A program made the position numbers and the translations under genes. Positions 1 through 6,150 of a DNA stretch of 6,150 nucleotides are shown piece by piece (position 1 is the first letter of the stretch; the number at the start of each line of letters is the position of its first letter). The notes below the pieces were generated by a model. That model had not been told where the DNA came from. It made no database searches and was given only the letters and a program-made list of their open reading frames with translations. The stretch is from assembly GCA_937870675.1 (NCBI GenBank), contig CALMZN010000042.1, positions 1 to 6,150 on the forward strand, given 5' to 3'. The DNA comes from an uncultured bacterium (GTDB lineage: Bacteria; Patescibacteriota; Patescibacteriia; UBA1558; GWA2-36-10).

Positions 1-894
1 CTTAGCCGCCTCTGACAAACTAGAACTGATAGCCAAAGCATTTTCCCCGCTTTTCAAAGCATTGCCAATCAGTGGTAATTTATCCCCAATATTCAATAGC
101 TGTTGGTCGTATTTACTTAAAATATTTTGAGCATCCCCAAACTCGCTCAAAGCTTGGCTAAAATCAATATCCGCCTCTTGATAATTGTTGGAAGAGGCCT
201 TGATGATTCCTGACTTAAATGCCAAAAAACCGCTTTGACCATAATCAAGCAACTTGTTTTTATCTTGTTGCCATTTACCAACAAATATAAAAACTTGCAC
301 CGGCAATAATATTACTAATGTAGTGAGAGCAATTAAAATAGATTTTTTGAAAATCAGACGAAAATTTGTTGGCCGGCTTGCGAGTGCCTCAATCAAATTA
401 TCTGTTTTTTCATTTTCAGTAACTTCTTCTGTGTAATGATCCTCGCTTAGCGGCGCTGGAACCGCTGGAACAAACTCCTCTACTTCTACTTCCGCTATTG
501 CTTTATTAGTATCAGCGCTTGCTTCTTGTTTTTTGCTTTTGTTAAAAAATTTAACTAAACCGGCGTTTTTTTTGGGTTTTTTTGACTCAAATTCGGACCG
601 TAAATCAACCACGTGTATAGATGAGTAAAAATCACCCAGTAATGTGTCTGTGTTACTAGCCGGCTTAAGCCCTTGGCGCGATTTTAATCTGTGCAATATT
701 TCCCCATAACTCAAATCTTGCTTGATAAGACGATCTAGCTCTTTTAGAGCCAAAATACGCGCTTTTTCAACAGCAGAAACTGATTCAAGATTAGTATTAT
801 TAGCGTTTAACAAAAAAGTATCAAGCTCGGACAAAATTTCCTGCTTAATTTTATCAACATCATTGACTGGTGGTCGGTTGTGTTCCGACATCAT
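1..894 (-). CDS. DUF4012-type membrane protein, N-terminal part (runs off the left edge)
   Basis: This is an open frame of exactly 298 codons with no stop before the window edge, so the C-terminal part lies outside. Residues 1-180 are hydrophilic and presumably cytosolic: helical, charged stretches (about 12-75) are followed by a Lys-rich patch (105-123) and an acidic, Pro-containing linker (132-165). A single membrane helix spans about 185-205, preceded by RLIFKK, which fits an N-in orientation. The region after it (206-298) is helical and ends with a LPLIGNALKSGENAL segment. This tail matches the pattern I know from the region preceding the DUF4012 core, namely a helix pair, 'lP-iG-l-.G' and a small-residue helix. 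The diagnostic DUF4012 core itself is not in the window. Function is unknown; proximity to glycosyltransferases suggests a cell-envelope role. The start is ATG at 894 or the adjacent in-frame ATG at 891. The frame is open upstream to a TAA at 945-943 but offers no other ATG, GTG or TTG. There is no Shine-Dalgarno site. Confidence 0.8.
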   Translation of the reverse strand, partial: MMSEHNRPPVNDVDKIKQEILSELDTFLLNANNTNLESVSAVEKARILALKELDRLIKQDLSYGEILHRLKSRQGLKPASNTDTLLGDFYSSIHVVDLRSEFESKKPKKNAGLVKFFNKSKKQEASADTNKAIAEVEVEEFVPAVPAPLSEDHYTEEVTENEKTDNLIEALASRPTNFRLIFKKSILIALTTLVILLPVQVFIFVGKWQQDKNKLLDYGQSGFLAFKSGIIKASSNNYQEADIDFSQALSEFGDAQNILSKYDQQLLNIGDKLPLIGNALKSGENALAISSSLSEAAK

Positions 895-901
895 GCTGTA
901 T

Positions 902-929
902 ATTATAACAAAATTAACTAAAAAATCAA
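902..929 (-). promoter_or_regulatory. Extended -10 sigma-70-type promoter of the DUF4012 gene, apparently leaderless
   Basis: Reading the minus strand, a -35-like TTGATT (929-924) is followed by a 16-nt spacer and a perfect TATAAT (907-902). The spacer ends in TGT, which gives an extended -10 element (TG at 910-909). A second copy of TTGATT lies directly upstream (935-930), abutting the TAG stop of the preceding gene. Seven bases (ATACAGC) separate TATAAT from the first ATG (894). The expected start of transcription therefore falls on or within a base of that ATG, leaving no room for a 5' leader or ribosome-binding site. The elements are visible in the sequence; activity and the leaderless start are inferred. 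In a genome this AT-rich a chance TATAAT is common, but the extended -10, the spacing and the intergenic position together make it credible. Confidence 0.7.
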
Positions 930-935
930 AATCAA

Positions 936-2537
936 CTACTGCTTATGATAAGGGAAAAGAATAATATTATTATCAAAATTAACAATTAGATGTTTGTTTA
1001 AGTCCAAATTCTTCATCAAGACATTTGAGTCCCTGGAAAAAATATAAATTGTTTGATAATCAACCAAACCTTCTTCAACTCGCTCGATATTTTGTTTTTT
1101 GTGGTCTTCCAAATTTTTTGGTGGTCGCGCAAAATAGCCATCATTGATGGTCAAATTATTTTTGGCGGCTTCAGAAGCAAAAAAAGCGAAATATTTGTGA
1201 GTAATGACTGGCAAAAAAGATAGGTGTTTGTACTGTGATAAATTTTGGAAAACTTGAGCATTTTCAGGGGGTTCAAAAACTTTATTTTGATACTCTTCGT
1301 GCTTGGCCACTATTTTGGGAGTCAAATCATAAATTTGTAAAGCCAAAGCCAAAATTAATATAATTACTGCCTTATTAAATTTCCAGCTTTTGACTGACAA
1401 TATAGCGATCAGGGTCAAGAGATAATAAACTGGCCAAAAAAATCTCCCTGATGATCTAAATAGCCCAAAAAAATTATCCAAAATAAACTTCGGCCAATTA
1501 ATGGTAAATAAAATGTGACCATCCCAAGCTACTACGTGGCTAAGCGACAGGGCTATCAAGCCCAAACAAAATAATACCAATAAATAATATTTTTTTAATA
1601 AATAAAGTTTATTTTTTTCCCTTACAAATTTGATGATTGCTAGACAAAGCAAAGCAAGCAAACCCAAGCCGAAATAATTAAAGCCCTCGGCCTGATAAGG
1701 AATAAGCGGTCGATCAGATAATACACTTGACCAACCCAGGGGATTGATCAAGGCATTGAGATTCATTGAAAAATCTCCGTAACCAGAAGCAACTTCTTGG
1801 CTAGCGGTGAACAAGCCAAAAACATAAGCTAACAAAAAAATCCAAAGCAAAGCGCTAAGCAAAAATAATAATAATTTTTTTAAACTAAGTGCTTTCTTTA
1901 TTAAAAATAAATCAATTATTTTGTACAAAAGCAGGAAAAAAATCATGAACAATAAATAAGGATGGACTAAGAGTGACAAGCCAAGCAAAGCCAACCAAGC
2001 TTTCCAAGCTAGCTTATCATCGACCAATATGAGCCACAGGCCGGCCAAAATCAGCCAGTGTCCAGCCAAAGCGAAATGTCCACCCATCCTAAAAAGCATA
2101 ATGGGGCTAAGAATAAAAAACACGCTGCCTAAAATGGATAAAACAATATTATTAAAAAATTTGTTTAATAATAGATAGGCAAAAATCGCCTGCAAAACAA
2201 AACAAAGCATTATCCACAGGCCAGTGTATTGAAAAACTTTGGGTAAAAAATTAGAAAACAATTTGAAAAATATGGCTAACAAGGGAATAGAATCAGTGTA
2301 GCTAATGGCTACGCCCCCAGGATAAGCATAATTACTAACTATGCCAATGGGCCAAGACCAAGTCGCTTGACGATACATCAGCCAACCCACATAATGTTGA
2401 ACTTGATCAGGCCCAGCGCTCAACAACCAAGCGTCATAAGTAAAGTTTAAAAGATTGCCATAAATTACAAAAAAAGCAATTAAGCCAAGTAAAATAGCCC
2501 CACTTAAAATCCCTAGCAATTTTTTTCTGGCTGTCAT
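936..2537 (-). CDS. Polytopic membrane protein of the DUF6311 family, probable GT-C-like glycosyltransferase
   Basis: This 533-residue protein has about ten or eleven hydrophobic helices from residue 8 to about 404, then a soluble C-terminal tail of about 130 residues, presumably outside the membrane. I recognise the DUF6311 pattern from memory: GPDQVQHYVGW (42-52), the YTDSIPL segment (80-86), FQYTGLW (102-108), MLFRMGGHFALAGHW (147-161), GYGDFSMNLNALINPLGW (252-269), EGFNYFGLG (284-292) and FRSSGRFFWP (360-369). The family has no assigned reaction that I can state. The layout (helix 1, then an outer loop with Asp44 and His48 in D-x3-H) resembles GT-C glycosyltransferases that use polyprenyl-phosphate sugars, so a sugar-transfer role is inferred. 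The gene starts 16 nt after the previous stop and ends with TAG at 938-936. The ATG is preceded by an A/T-rich stretch without a Shine-Dalgarno site. Cotranscription with the upstream genes is likely from the short gap. Confidence 0.85.
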   Translation of the reverse strand: MTARKKLLGILSGAILLGLIAFFVIYGNLLNFTYDAWLLSAGPDQVQHYVGWLMYRQATWSWPIGIVSNYAYPGGVAISYTDSIPLLAIFFKLFSNFLPKVFQYTGLWIMLCFVLQAIFAYLLLNKFFNNIVLSILGSVFFILSPIMLFRMGGHFALAGHWLILAGLWLILVDDKLAWKAWLALLGLSLLVHPYLLFMIFFLLLYKIIDLFLIKKALSLKKLLLFLLSALLWIFLLAYVFGLFTASQEVASGYGDFSMNLNALINPLGWSSVLSDRPLIPYQAEGFNYFGLGLLALLCLAIIKFVREKNKLYLLKKYYLLVLFCLGLIALSLSHVVAWDGHILFTINWPKFILDNFFGLFRSSGRFFWPVYYLLTLIAILSVKSWKFNKAVIILILALALQIYDLTPKIVAKHEEYQNKVFEPPENAQVFQNLSQYKHLSFLPVITHKYFAFFASEAAKNNLTINDGYFARPPKNLEDHKKQNIERVEEGLVDYQTIYIFSRDSNVLMKNLDLNKHLIVNFDNNIILFPYHKQ

Positions 2538-2553
2538 TATTAAGTAAATTTTT

Positions 2554-3915
2554 TTAAACCAATAATATCCGCCAAGCGTAGTGTAGATAAAGAAATAATG
2601 GCAAAAATAATATTATGTAAAGAATTAATTTATTTTTTATAATTTCTTGGATAGCCAAATAGGCCGGAATAGTAAATAGCGGATAAGTATAATAAATAAA
2701 ATGCGCTTTCAAAACTCCGGCTTCCAAATATGGCAATCTCAAATTCTGATACAACAAAGCCGCCCAACCACCTAAGCAGGCAATTAGCCAAAATAATTGG
2801 TAATTATTTCTGTCAATTTTTTTTCTAAACCATAAATATAAATATGCTAAAAACCCAAAGAGCCAGCTAACAAAAAATATCAGAGCCAGCCGGTTGGTAT
2901 TCAGCATGGACTGCCAGTATTCAGGCGTAGTGTAACGACCATTGCCAACTAATATTTTACTACTTTGAGGTAATTCCTCCATCTTCACATAATCATTAAA
3001 TAGATTATAATAATCGCCAAATGAATCGCTCAATAATATAGAAAAATAAGAATGCGGTAATTTGTACCAATAGGGATAATTTAAGAAAACATTTTTGTTT
3101 ATTCTGAAAACATAAGGCCAAGCATCACTGCTTACAATACTTTGCCTGGGCTTGGTATCATAAATATTTATTGTAAAATAAGACCCAAAATTATTTTTTT
3201 TGTAGATCAACCACGGAACATTGAGTGTCAGAGGGATAATTATTATAGGCAAAATATATTTCCACAAATATTTTCGTTTAAATAAATGAAAAATAAAAAA
3301 TGTGAGGGCCGATAACAAAACCACCAAAATTGTTAATTTTATCCATAAGCCCACAGACAACAAAACAGACCATAAAATAATTTTTTTTGTTTTTTGCTTG
3401 GACAATAAATCATGTTTTATAAACAAATAAATTAATAACAAAATATAAGTTTGCGCTAAAAGCTCGTTGTTTATGTAGGCGCTTAATTTTACTCCCACAA
3501 AAATAACGGAAAATAAAGACACACTAATGGCGCTGACTAAAGAACTTTTGAAAAACAGACGACTCAAGTTCCAAATCAGCAATAGAAAAAAACCATATAT
3601 TACAATATTCAAAGAAGCAGCCCAAGACAAATTAATAGCGCCAAAAAACGCGTTTATTTTCAACCAAGGATAAAGCAAAACATAGTAAAGGGGCTCGTGC
3701 CAAGCCAAATATGTTTCTGTAAAAAATGGCAATCGATGCTGGTAATAAATTGTTTCCAGATATTTGATGTGACCGCCGCCATCATCTGCCCAATAAGTAT
3801 TGTAATTCAATATATTATGCAATCTCAAATAAAACCCTATAGTAATAAAAATCCCTAAAAATATATAGGGCAAATAATTTTCTATTTTGCTAATAAATTT
3901 ATTATTTTTGATCAT
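2554..3915 (-). CDS. GT39/PMT-like (GT-C) membrane glycosyltransferase
   Basis: This 453-residue multi-spanning protein has about ten hydrophobic helices: 13-31, several between about 77 and 236, then 342-362, 373-389, 405-424 and 429-447. A hydrophilic loop of about 100 residues (240-340) lies between the two halves. The first outer loop carries WADDGGGH (42-49), with Asp44/Asp45 in the position of the catalytic acidic residue of GT-C enzymes. It is followed by WHEPLYY (72-78), like the H-P-P-L-Y element of PMT/ArnT-type enzymes, and YINNELLAQ (147-155), like the conserved N-(N/D)-E/S step. KAHFIYYTYPLF (403-414) matches the C-terminal 'RY-lp-yP' helix. Enzymes of this type move a sugar from a polyprenyl-phosphate donor to a lipid, glycan or protein outside the cytoplasmic membrane. 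The particular substrate cannot be read here. The gene overlaps the preceding one by 14 nt. A GAGG lies 12 nt before the ATG inside that gene, a distant and weak Shine-Dalgarno candidate. Confidence 0.8.
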   Translation of the reverse strand: MIKNNKFISKIENYLPYIFLGIFITIGFYLRLHNILNYNTYWADDGGGHIKYLETIYYQHRLPFFTETYLAWHEPLYYVLLYPWLKINAFFGAINLSWAASLNIVIYGFFLLLIWNLSRLFFKSSLVSAISVSLFSVIFVGVKLSAYINNELLAQTYILLLIYLFIKHDLLSKQKTKKIILWSVLLSVGLWIKLTILVVLLSALTFFIFHLFKRKYLWKYILPIIIIPLTLNVPWLIYKKNNFGSYFTINIYDTKPRQSIVSSDAWPYVFRINKNVFLNYPYWYKLPHSYFSILLSDSFGDYYNLFNDYVKMEELPQSSKILVGNGRYTTPEYWQSMLNTNRLALIFFVSWLFGFLAYLYLWFRKKIDRNNYQLFWLIACLGGWAALLYQNLRLPYLEAGVLKAHFIYYTYPLFTIPAYLAIQEIIKNKLILYIILFLPLFLYLHYAWRILLV

Positions 3916-5023
3916 AGATTTCTTTGACCTCGCTAGCCATTTTTTCCCAAGTATATTTTTTCACCAACTCCCGACCCTTCAATACTAGTTTGTCTTTAAG
4001 CGTTTGATTTTTGACAATAATTTCTAGCTTGTTCACTAGGTCTTGCTTACTAGTCGGGTCAAAATATAAAACTGCGTCTCCCAAAATCTCTGGCAGACAG
4101 CTAGAATTACTGGAAACAACGACTGTGCCGTGTTGCATGGACTCCAAAGGTGGCAAGCCAAATCCTTCATATAAGGAAGGAAAAATAAAAGCGCTAGCTT
4201 GTTTGTAGTATGCTGACAACTCTAGGTCAGGCACAAAACCCTTATAAATAATCTTATCGGCAATATTTTTATAGTTTTGTTTGATATATTGCTCTAGGCG
4301 AGCATAAAAATAATTTCGCTTGCCCACTAAAATTAGAAAATAATCCGGATAATACTTGAGATACTCAGCAAAAGCATCGACCAAAAATTCTAAGTTCTTG
4401 TGTGGATAAGCCACACCAACATACAGAAAAAAATTATCTGGCAATTTAATTTCTAAATTCTGATCCGCAACCTGAAAAGAGTCCTGGAAAGAAACTCCCT
4501 CATAAATAACTTTTATTTTCTCGGCCTGCTTAATTGATAATTTAAAATATTCCACAATATCTTGCTTGGTAAATTTTGACACGGCAATTATTTTGTCAGC
4601 TTTGTGGATGGCATTTTTTATTGTCAGATTATAAGCCCAGCGTTTAATGTGGAAAGCAAAACGTCCCAAGGTGCTAGCTTTTATGCTAGGAAAATGGGAG
4701 ACAATAAGATCATGTATAGTAATGACATATTTGCCACGATACAGCACAGGAACATTAAAGTGCGGAAAGTGCACTAAGTCCGGCTTTAAACTATAAATAA
4801 GCCAGGGCAATAAAAGTTGCTCACGCAAACTGTACCACTTTATATTAACGATTTTAATTCTAAAATTTTTGGGTAAATAAGTTTTTGGTGAAAAATCACG
4901 CCTTAAAATTATATACTCGTTTTGCTGATCAATTTTTACTAAATTTTCTAACAATTTTTGATTGTAGCGCCCCAAACCACCGCACTCTGGCCCAAAAATT
5001 CTAAAATCTAAAATAATTTTCAT
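3902..5023 (-). CDS. GT4 family glycosyltransferase (GT-B fold), second of a pair
   Basis: This 373-residue protein has the usual length for a complete GT4 retaining glycosyltransferase, which transfers a sugar from a nucleotide-sugar donor to a growing glycan or lipid-linked acceptor on the cytosolic face. The N-terminal acceptor domain opens with MKIILDFRIF and a glycine-rich GGLGRY loop (15-20), and contains DLVHFPHFN (82-90) and TIHDLIVSH (102-110). The linker carries AVSKFTKQDI (147-156). The C-terminal donor domain starts at FLYVGVAYPHKN (199-210), where Lys209 is the expected phosphate-binding lysine and His208 replaces the arginine seen in the partner enzyme. It ends with the family's E-x7-E signature, EGFGLPPLE (Glu286 and Glu294), then SCLPEILGDAVLYFDP (308-323) and KYTWEKMA (356-363). 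It resembles MtfB/WbaZ-like mannosyltransferases, but specificity is not predictable. The ATG overlaps the upstream TGA as ATGA, so translational coupling is likely; there is no Shine-Dalgarno site. Confidence 0.93.
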   Translation of the reverse strand: MKIILDFRIFGPECGGLGRYNQKLLENLVKIDQQNEYIILRRDFSPKTYLPKNFRIKIVNIKWYSLREQLLLPWLIYSLKPDLVHFPHFNVPVLYRGKYVITIHDLIVSHFPSIKASTLGRFAFHIKRWAYNLTIKNAIHKADKIIAVSKFTKQDIVEYFKLSIKQAEKIKVIYEGVSFQDSFQVADQNLEIKLPDNFFLYVGVAYPHKNLEFLVDAFAEYLKYYPDYFLILVGKRNYFYARLEQYIKQNYKNIADKIIYKGFVPDLELSAYYKQASAFIFPSLYEGFGLPPLESMQHGTVVVSSNSSCLPEILGDAVLYFDPTSKQDLVNKLEIIVKNQTLKDKLVLKGRELVKKYTWEKMASEVKEIYDQK

Positions 5024-6135
5024 TTTTGTTTAACAATTTTGTTAAATATATTTAAAATCTCAAAGCTTTGATTTGGCCACTCAGGTAAATCAAAGCTATC
5101 TGTAATCAAAGATAAATATAACTGTTGATCCTCGATCAACATTTTCATGGCCATGTACATATCTGAAACACTATAGGGATCCACATAAATAGCGTGATTG
5201 CCCAAGGTCTCTGGCAAAGAGGTCTTGAAACTGGAAATTACTGGTTTTTTGTGCGTCAGAGCTTCTAAGGGTGGAAAACCAAAGCCCTCATAAAATGACG
5301 ACCAAATAAAGGCATAGCTTAACTTATAAATCGCGTCTTTAACTGGCGTCTTTTGGTAGCCCAAATATTTTATATAATCACGCTTTTTTATATCACGCAA
5401 TAATTTGGAATACATCCAGCCACAGCCACCAACCAATACTAGTTTATAATTAGGATATTCGGCATGCAAACGATCGAAGGCCTTGATTAGGCCGGAAATA
5501 TTTTTTCTGGGCTCTAGGGTGCCAACATGCAAAAAATACTTAGCCGGCAAGTTCAAATGCTGGGTAATATTGCTAGCTTCGGTGCTACTTATTTTTTGAT
5601 AATCTACTCCCGGATAAACAACAAAAATTTTATCTTCAGCAGTGGAAAAAAATCTAACAATATCTCGCTTGGTATTTTCTGAAACCACAATTACGACCTT
5701 GGATTGGTCTATTAATTTTTTTACATTAACTAATCTGTGCCAGATTTTCATTTTTAGCGAATAAAAAGAATGGCTATGTAAAAAAGAAAGATCATGCACA
5801 GTAAGTACAAAGGGCAAGTTTTTTTTGGGCTTAAAAAAATTTATATTTGGCAACCACAGCAGATCAACATCATCGTCAATTACATCGGTGATTGATGGAC
5901 CAAGGCCAAAAATGCTAGCTATATTAATCAATTTGTTCGGTAATTTTAGAATTGCCAACAGCACTCTTTCGTTAAACGCAAAATCTGGATTTATTTTTTT
6001 TAGACCAGAATTTATCAACTGCCAGGATACTGATTCGTCTAGTTTAAATAAATTATTAAGTGAATTATAAAGATAGTAGCCGACACCAGTCAGATTTTTT
6101 GACCCCAATGATCTGATATCAACCGCTATTTTCAT
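5020..6135 (-). CDS. GT4 family glycosyltransferase (GT-B fold), first of a pair
   Basis: This is a complete 371-residue GT4 protein and the first gene of the visible cluster. The acceptor-side domain shows MKIAVDIRSL, the glycine loop TGVGYY (16-21), DLLWLPNINFF (91-101) and TVHDLSFLHSHS (112-123). VSENTKRDI (151-159) leads to the donor domain. There FLHVGTLEPRKN (201-212) supplies Arg210 and Lys211, which in this family contact the donor phosphates. VLVGGCGW (233-240) is followed by the E-x7-E signature EGFGFPPLE (Glu283 and Glu291) and SLPETLGNHAIYVDP (306-320). The common 'ysWe' element near the C-terminus is altered to LPEWPNQS (350-357). The EPRKN form points to the MtfB-like mannosyltransferase group, but the sugar is not certain. 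It is clearly homologous to the next gene, though divergent. The ATG at 6135 is the natural MKI start; the 15 visible upstream bases contain no Shine-Dalgarno site, and any promoter lies beyond the window. Confidence 0.93.
   Translation of the reverse strand: MKIAVDIRSLGSKNLTGVGYYLYNSLNNLFKLDESVSWQLINSGLKKINPDFAFNERVLLAILKLPNKLINIASIFGLGPSITDVIDDDVDLLWLPNINFFKPKKNLPFVLTVHDLSFLHSHSFYSLKMKIWHRLVNVKKLIDQSKVVIVVSENTKRDIVRFFSTAEDKIFVVYPGVDYQKISSTEASNITQHLNLPAKYFLHVGTLEPRKNISGLIKAFDRLHAEYPNYKLVLVGGCGWMYSKLLRDIKKRDYIKYLGYQKTPVKDAIYKLSYAFIWSSFYEGFGFPPLEALTHKKPVISSFKTSLPETLGNHAIYVDPYSVSDMYMAMKMLIEDQQLYLSLITDSFDLPEWPNQSFEILNIFNKIVKQK
5029..5046. repeat. AT-rich inverted repeat at the junction of the two GT4 genes
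   Basis: Perfect 8-bp arms, TTTAACAA and TTGTTAAA, are separated by two bases. The repeat lies in the last codons of the upstream GT4 gene and ends 5 nt before the ATG (5023) of the downstream one. In RNA it could form only a weak hairpin, realistically six pairs with a six-base loop, and it is not followed by a U-run on the minus strand, so it is not a terminator. It could affect coupling at the ATGA junction or be a chance palindrome in AT-rich sequence. Confidence 0.4.
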
Positions 6136-6150
6136 AACTTTTCAATATAT

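Noticed and set aside
254..436. Plus-strand open frame of 60 codons
   Set aside because: It lies wholly opposite the DUF4012 frame, has a composition typical of an antisense shadow, and has no promoter or ribosome-binding site.
722..964. Plus-strand open frame of 80 codons spanning the DUF4012 start and its promoter
   Set aside because: It is antisense to the start of one gene and the end of another, has no recognisable domain, and its tail is low-complexity Lys/Thr/Ser translated from AT-rich intergenic sequence.
960..971. Perfect 12-bp palindrome AATAATATTATT near the 3' end of the DUF6311 gene, considered as a terminator stem
   Set aside because: It contains only A/T pairs with no loop, is followed by CTTTTCCC rather than a U-run, and encodes Asn-Asn-Ile-Ile in frame.
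2538..2553. Possible promoter or leader in the 16-nt gap before the DUF6311 gene
   Set aside because: TTAATA lies against the ATG, too close to serve as a -10 element for it, and no convincing -35 sits at the right distance. Readthrough from upstream is simpler.
4011..4208. Plus-strand open frame of 65 codons
   Set aside because: It is a shadow of the conserved E-x7-E region of the second GT4 gene, whose coding strand is unambiguous.
5825..6070. Plus-strand open frame of 81 codons
   Set aside because: It is antisense to the N-terminal domain of the first GT4 gene and shows no independent support.
1..6150. TGA recoded as glycine, as in Gracilibacteria and Absconditabacteria
   Set aside because: No in-frame TGA occurs in roughly 2000 codons of clear homologues, glycine is encoded by GGN, and the one TGA ends the first GT4 protein at its expected length.
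1..6150. Defence system, CRISPR array, insertion sequence, tRNA, riboswitch or attachment site
   Set aside because: No spaced repeats, terminal inverted repeats, transposase, cloverleaf or long structured non-coding region is present; coding sequence fills almost the whole window.

Overview
The window is AT-rich (about one third G+C by eye), gene-dense and entirely coded on the minus strand. Five protein genes run right to left with almost no spacing. There are no RNA genes, mobile elements, CRISPR arrays or stretches over 300 bases without a gene. Two features suggest a member of the Patescibacteria (Candidate Phyla Radiation): a DUF4012-type membrane protein next to a glycosyltransferase cluster, and compact AT-rich genes without Shine-Dalgarno sites. 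This assignment is an inference, because no marker gene is present. The genes read through in the standard code, with TGA never used as a sense codon, so the TGA-as-glycine lineages (Gracilibacteria, Absconditabacteria) are unlikely.

In transcription order: (1) 6135-5020, a cytosolic GT4 (GT-B fold) glycosyltransferase; (2) 5023-3902, a second GT4 homologue whose ATG overlaps the previous stop as ATGA; (3) 3915-2554, a polytopic GT39/PMT-like GT-C glycosyltransferase, overlapping by 14 nt; (4) 2537-936, a polytopic protein that I recognise as the DUF6311 family, after a 16-nt gap; (5) 894-1, the N-terminal 298 codons of a DUF4012-type protein that runs off the left edge. A strong-looking extended -10 promoter fits entirely in the 41-nt gap between genes 4 and 5, placed so that the transcript would begin at or next to the ATG.

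Together this looks like a surface-glycan module. The two GT4 enzymes would extend a lipid-linked or nucleotide-sugar-derived glycan on the cytosolic face. The two multi-spanning proteins would act on the outer face, using polyprenyl-phosphate sugars or carrying out a related transfer. The DUF4012 protein, anchored by one membrane helix with its bulk outside, may be a cell-envelope partner. The sugars, acceptor and final product cannot be read from the sequence. I do not see a clearly novel system. The most useful observations are the apparent leaderless promoter and a shared D-x3-H motif linking the DUF6311 protein to GT-C glycosyltransferases.
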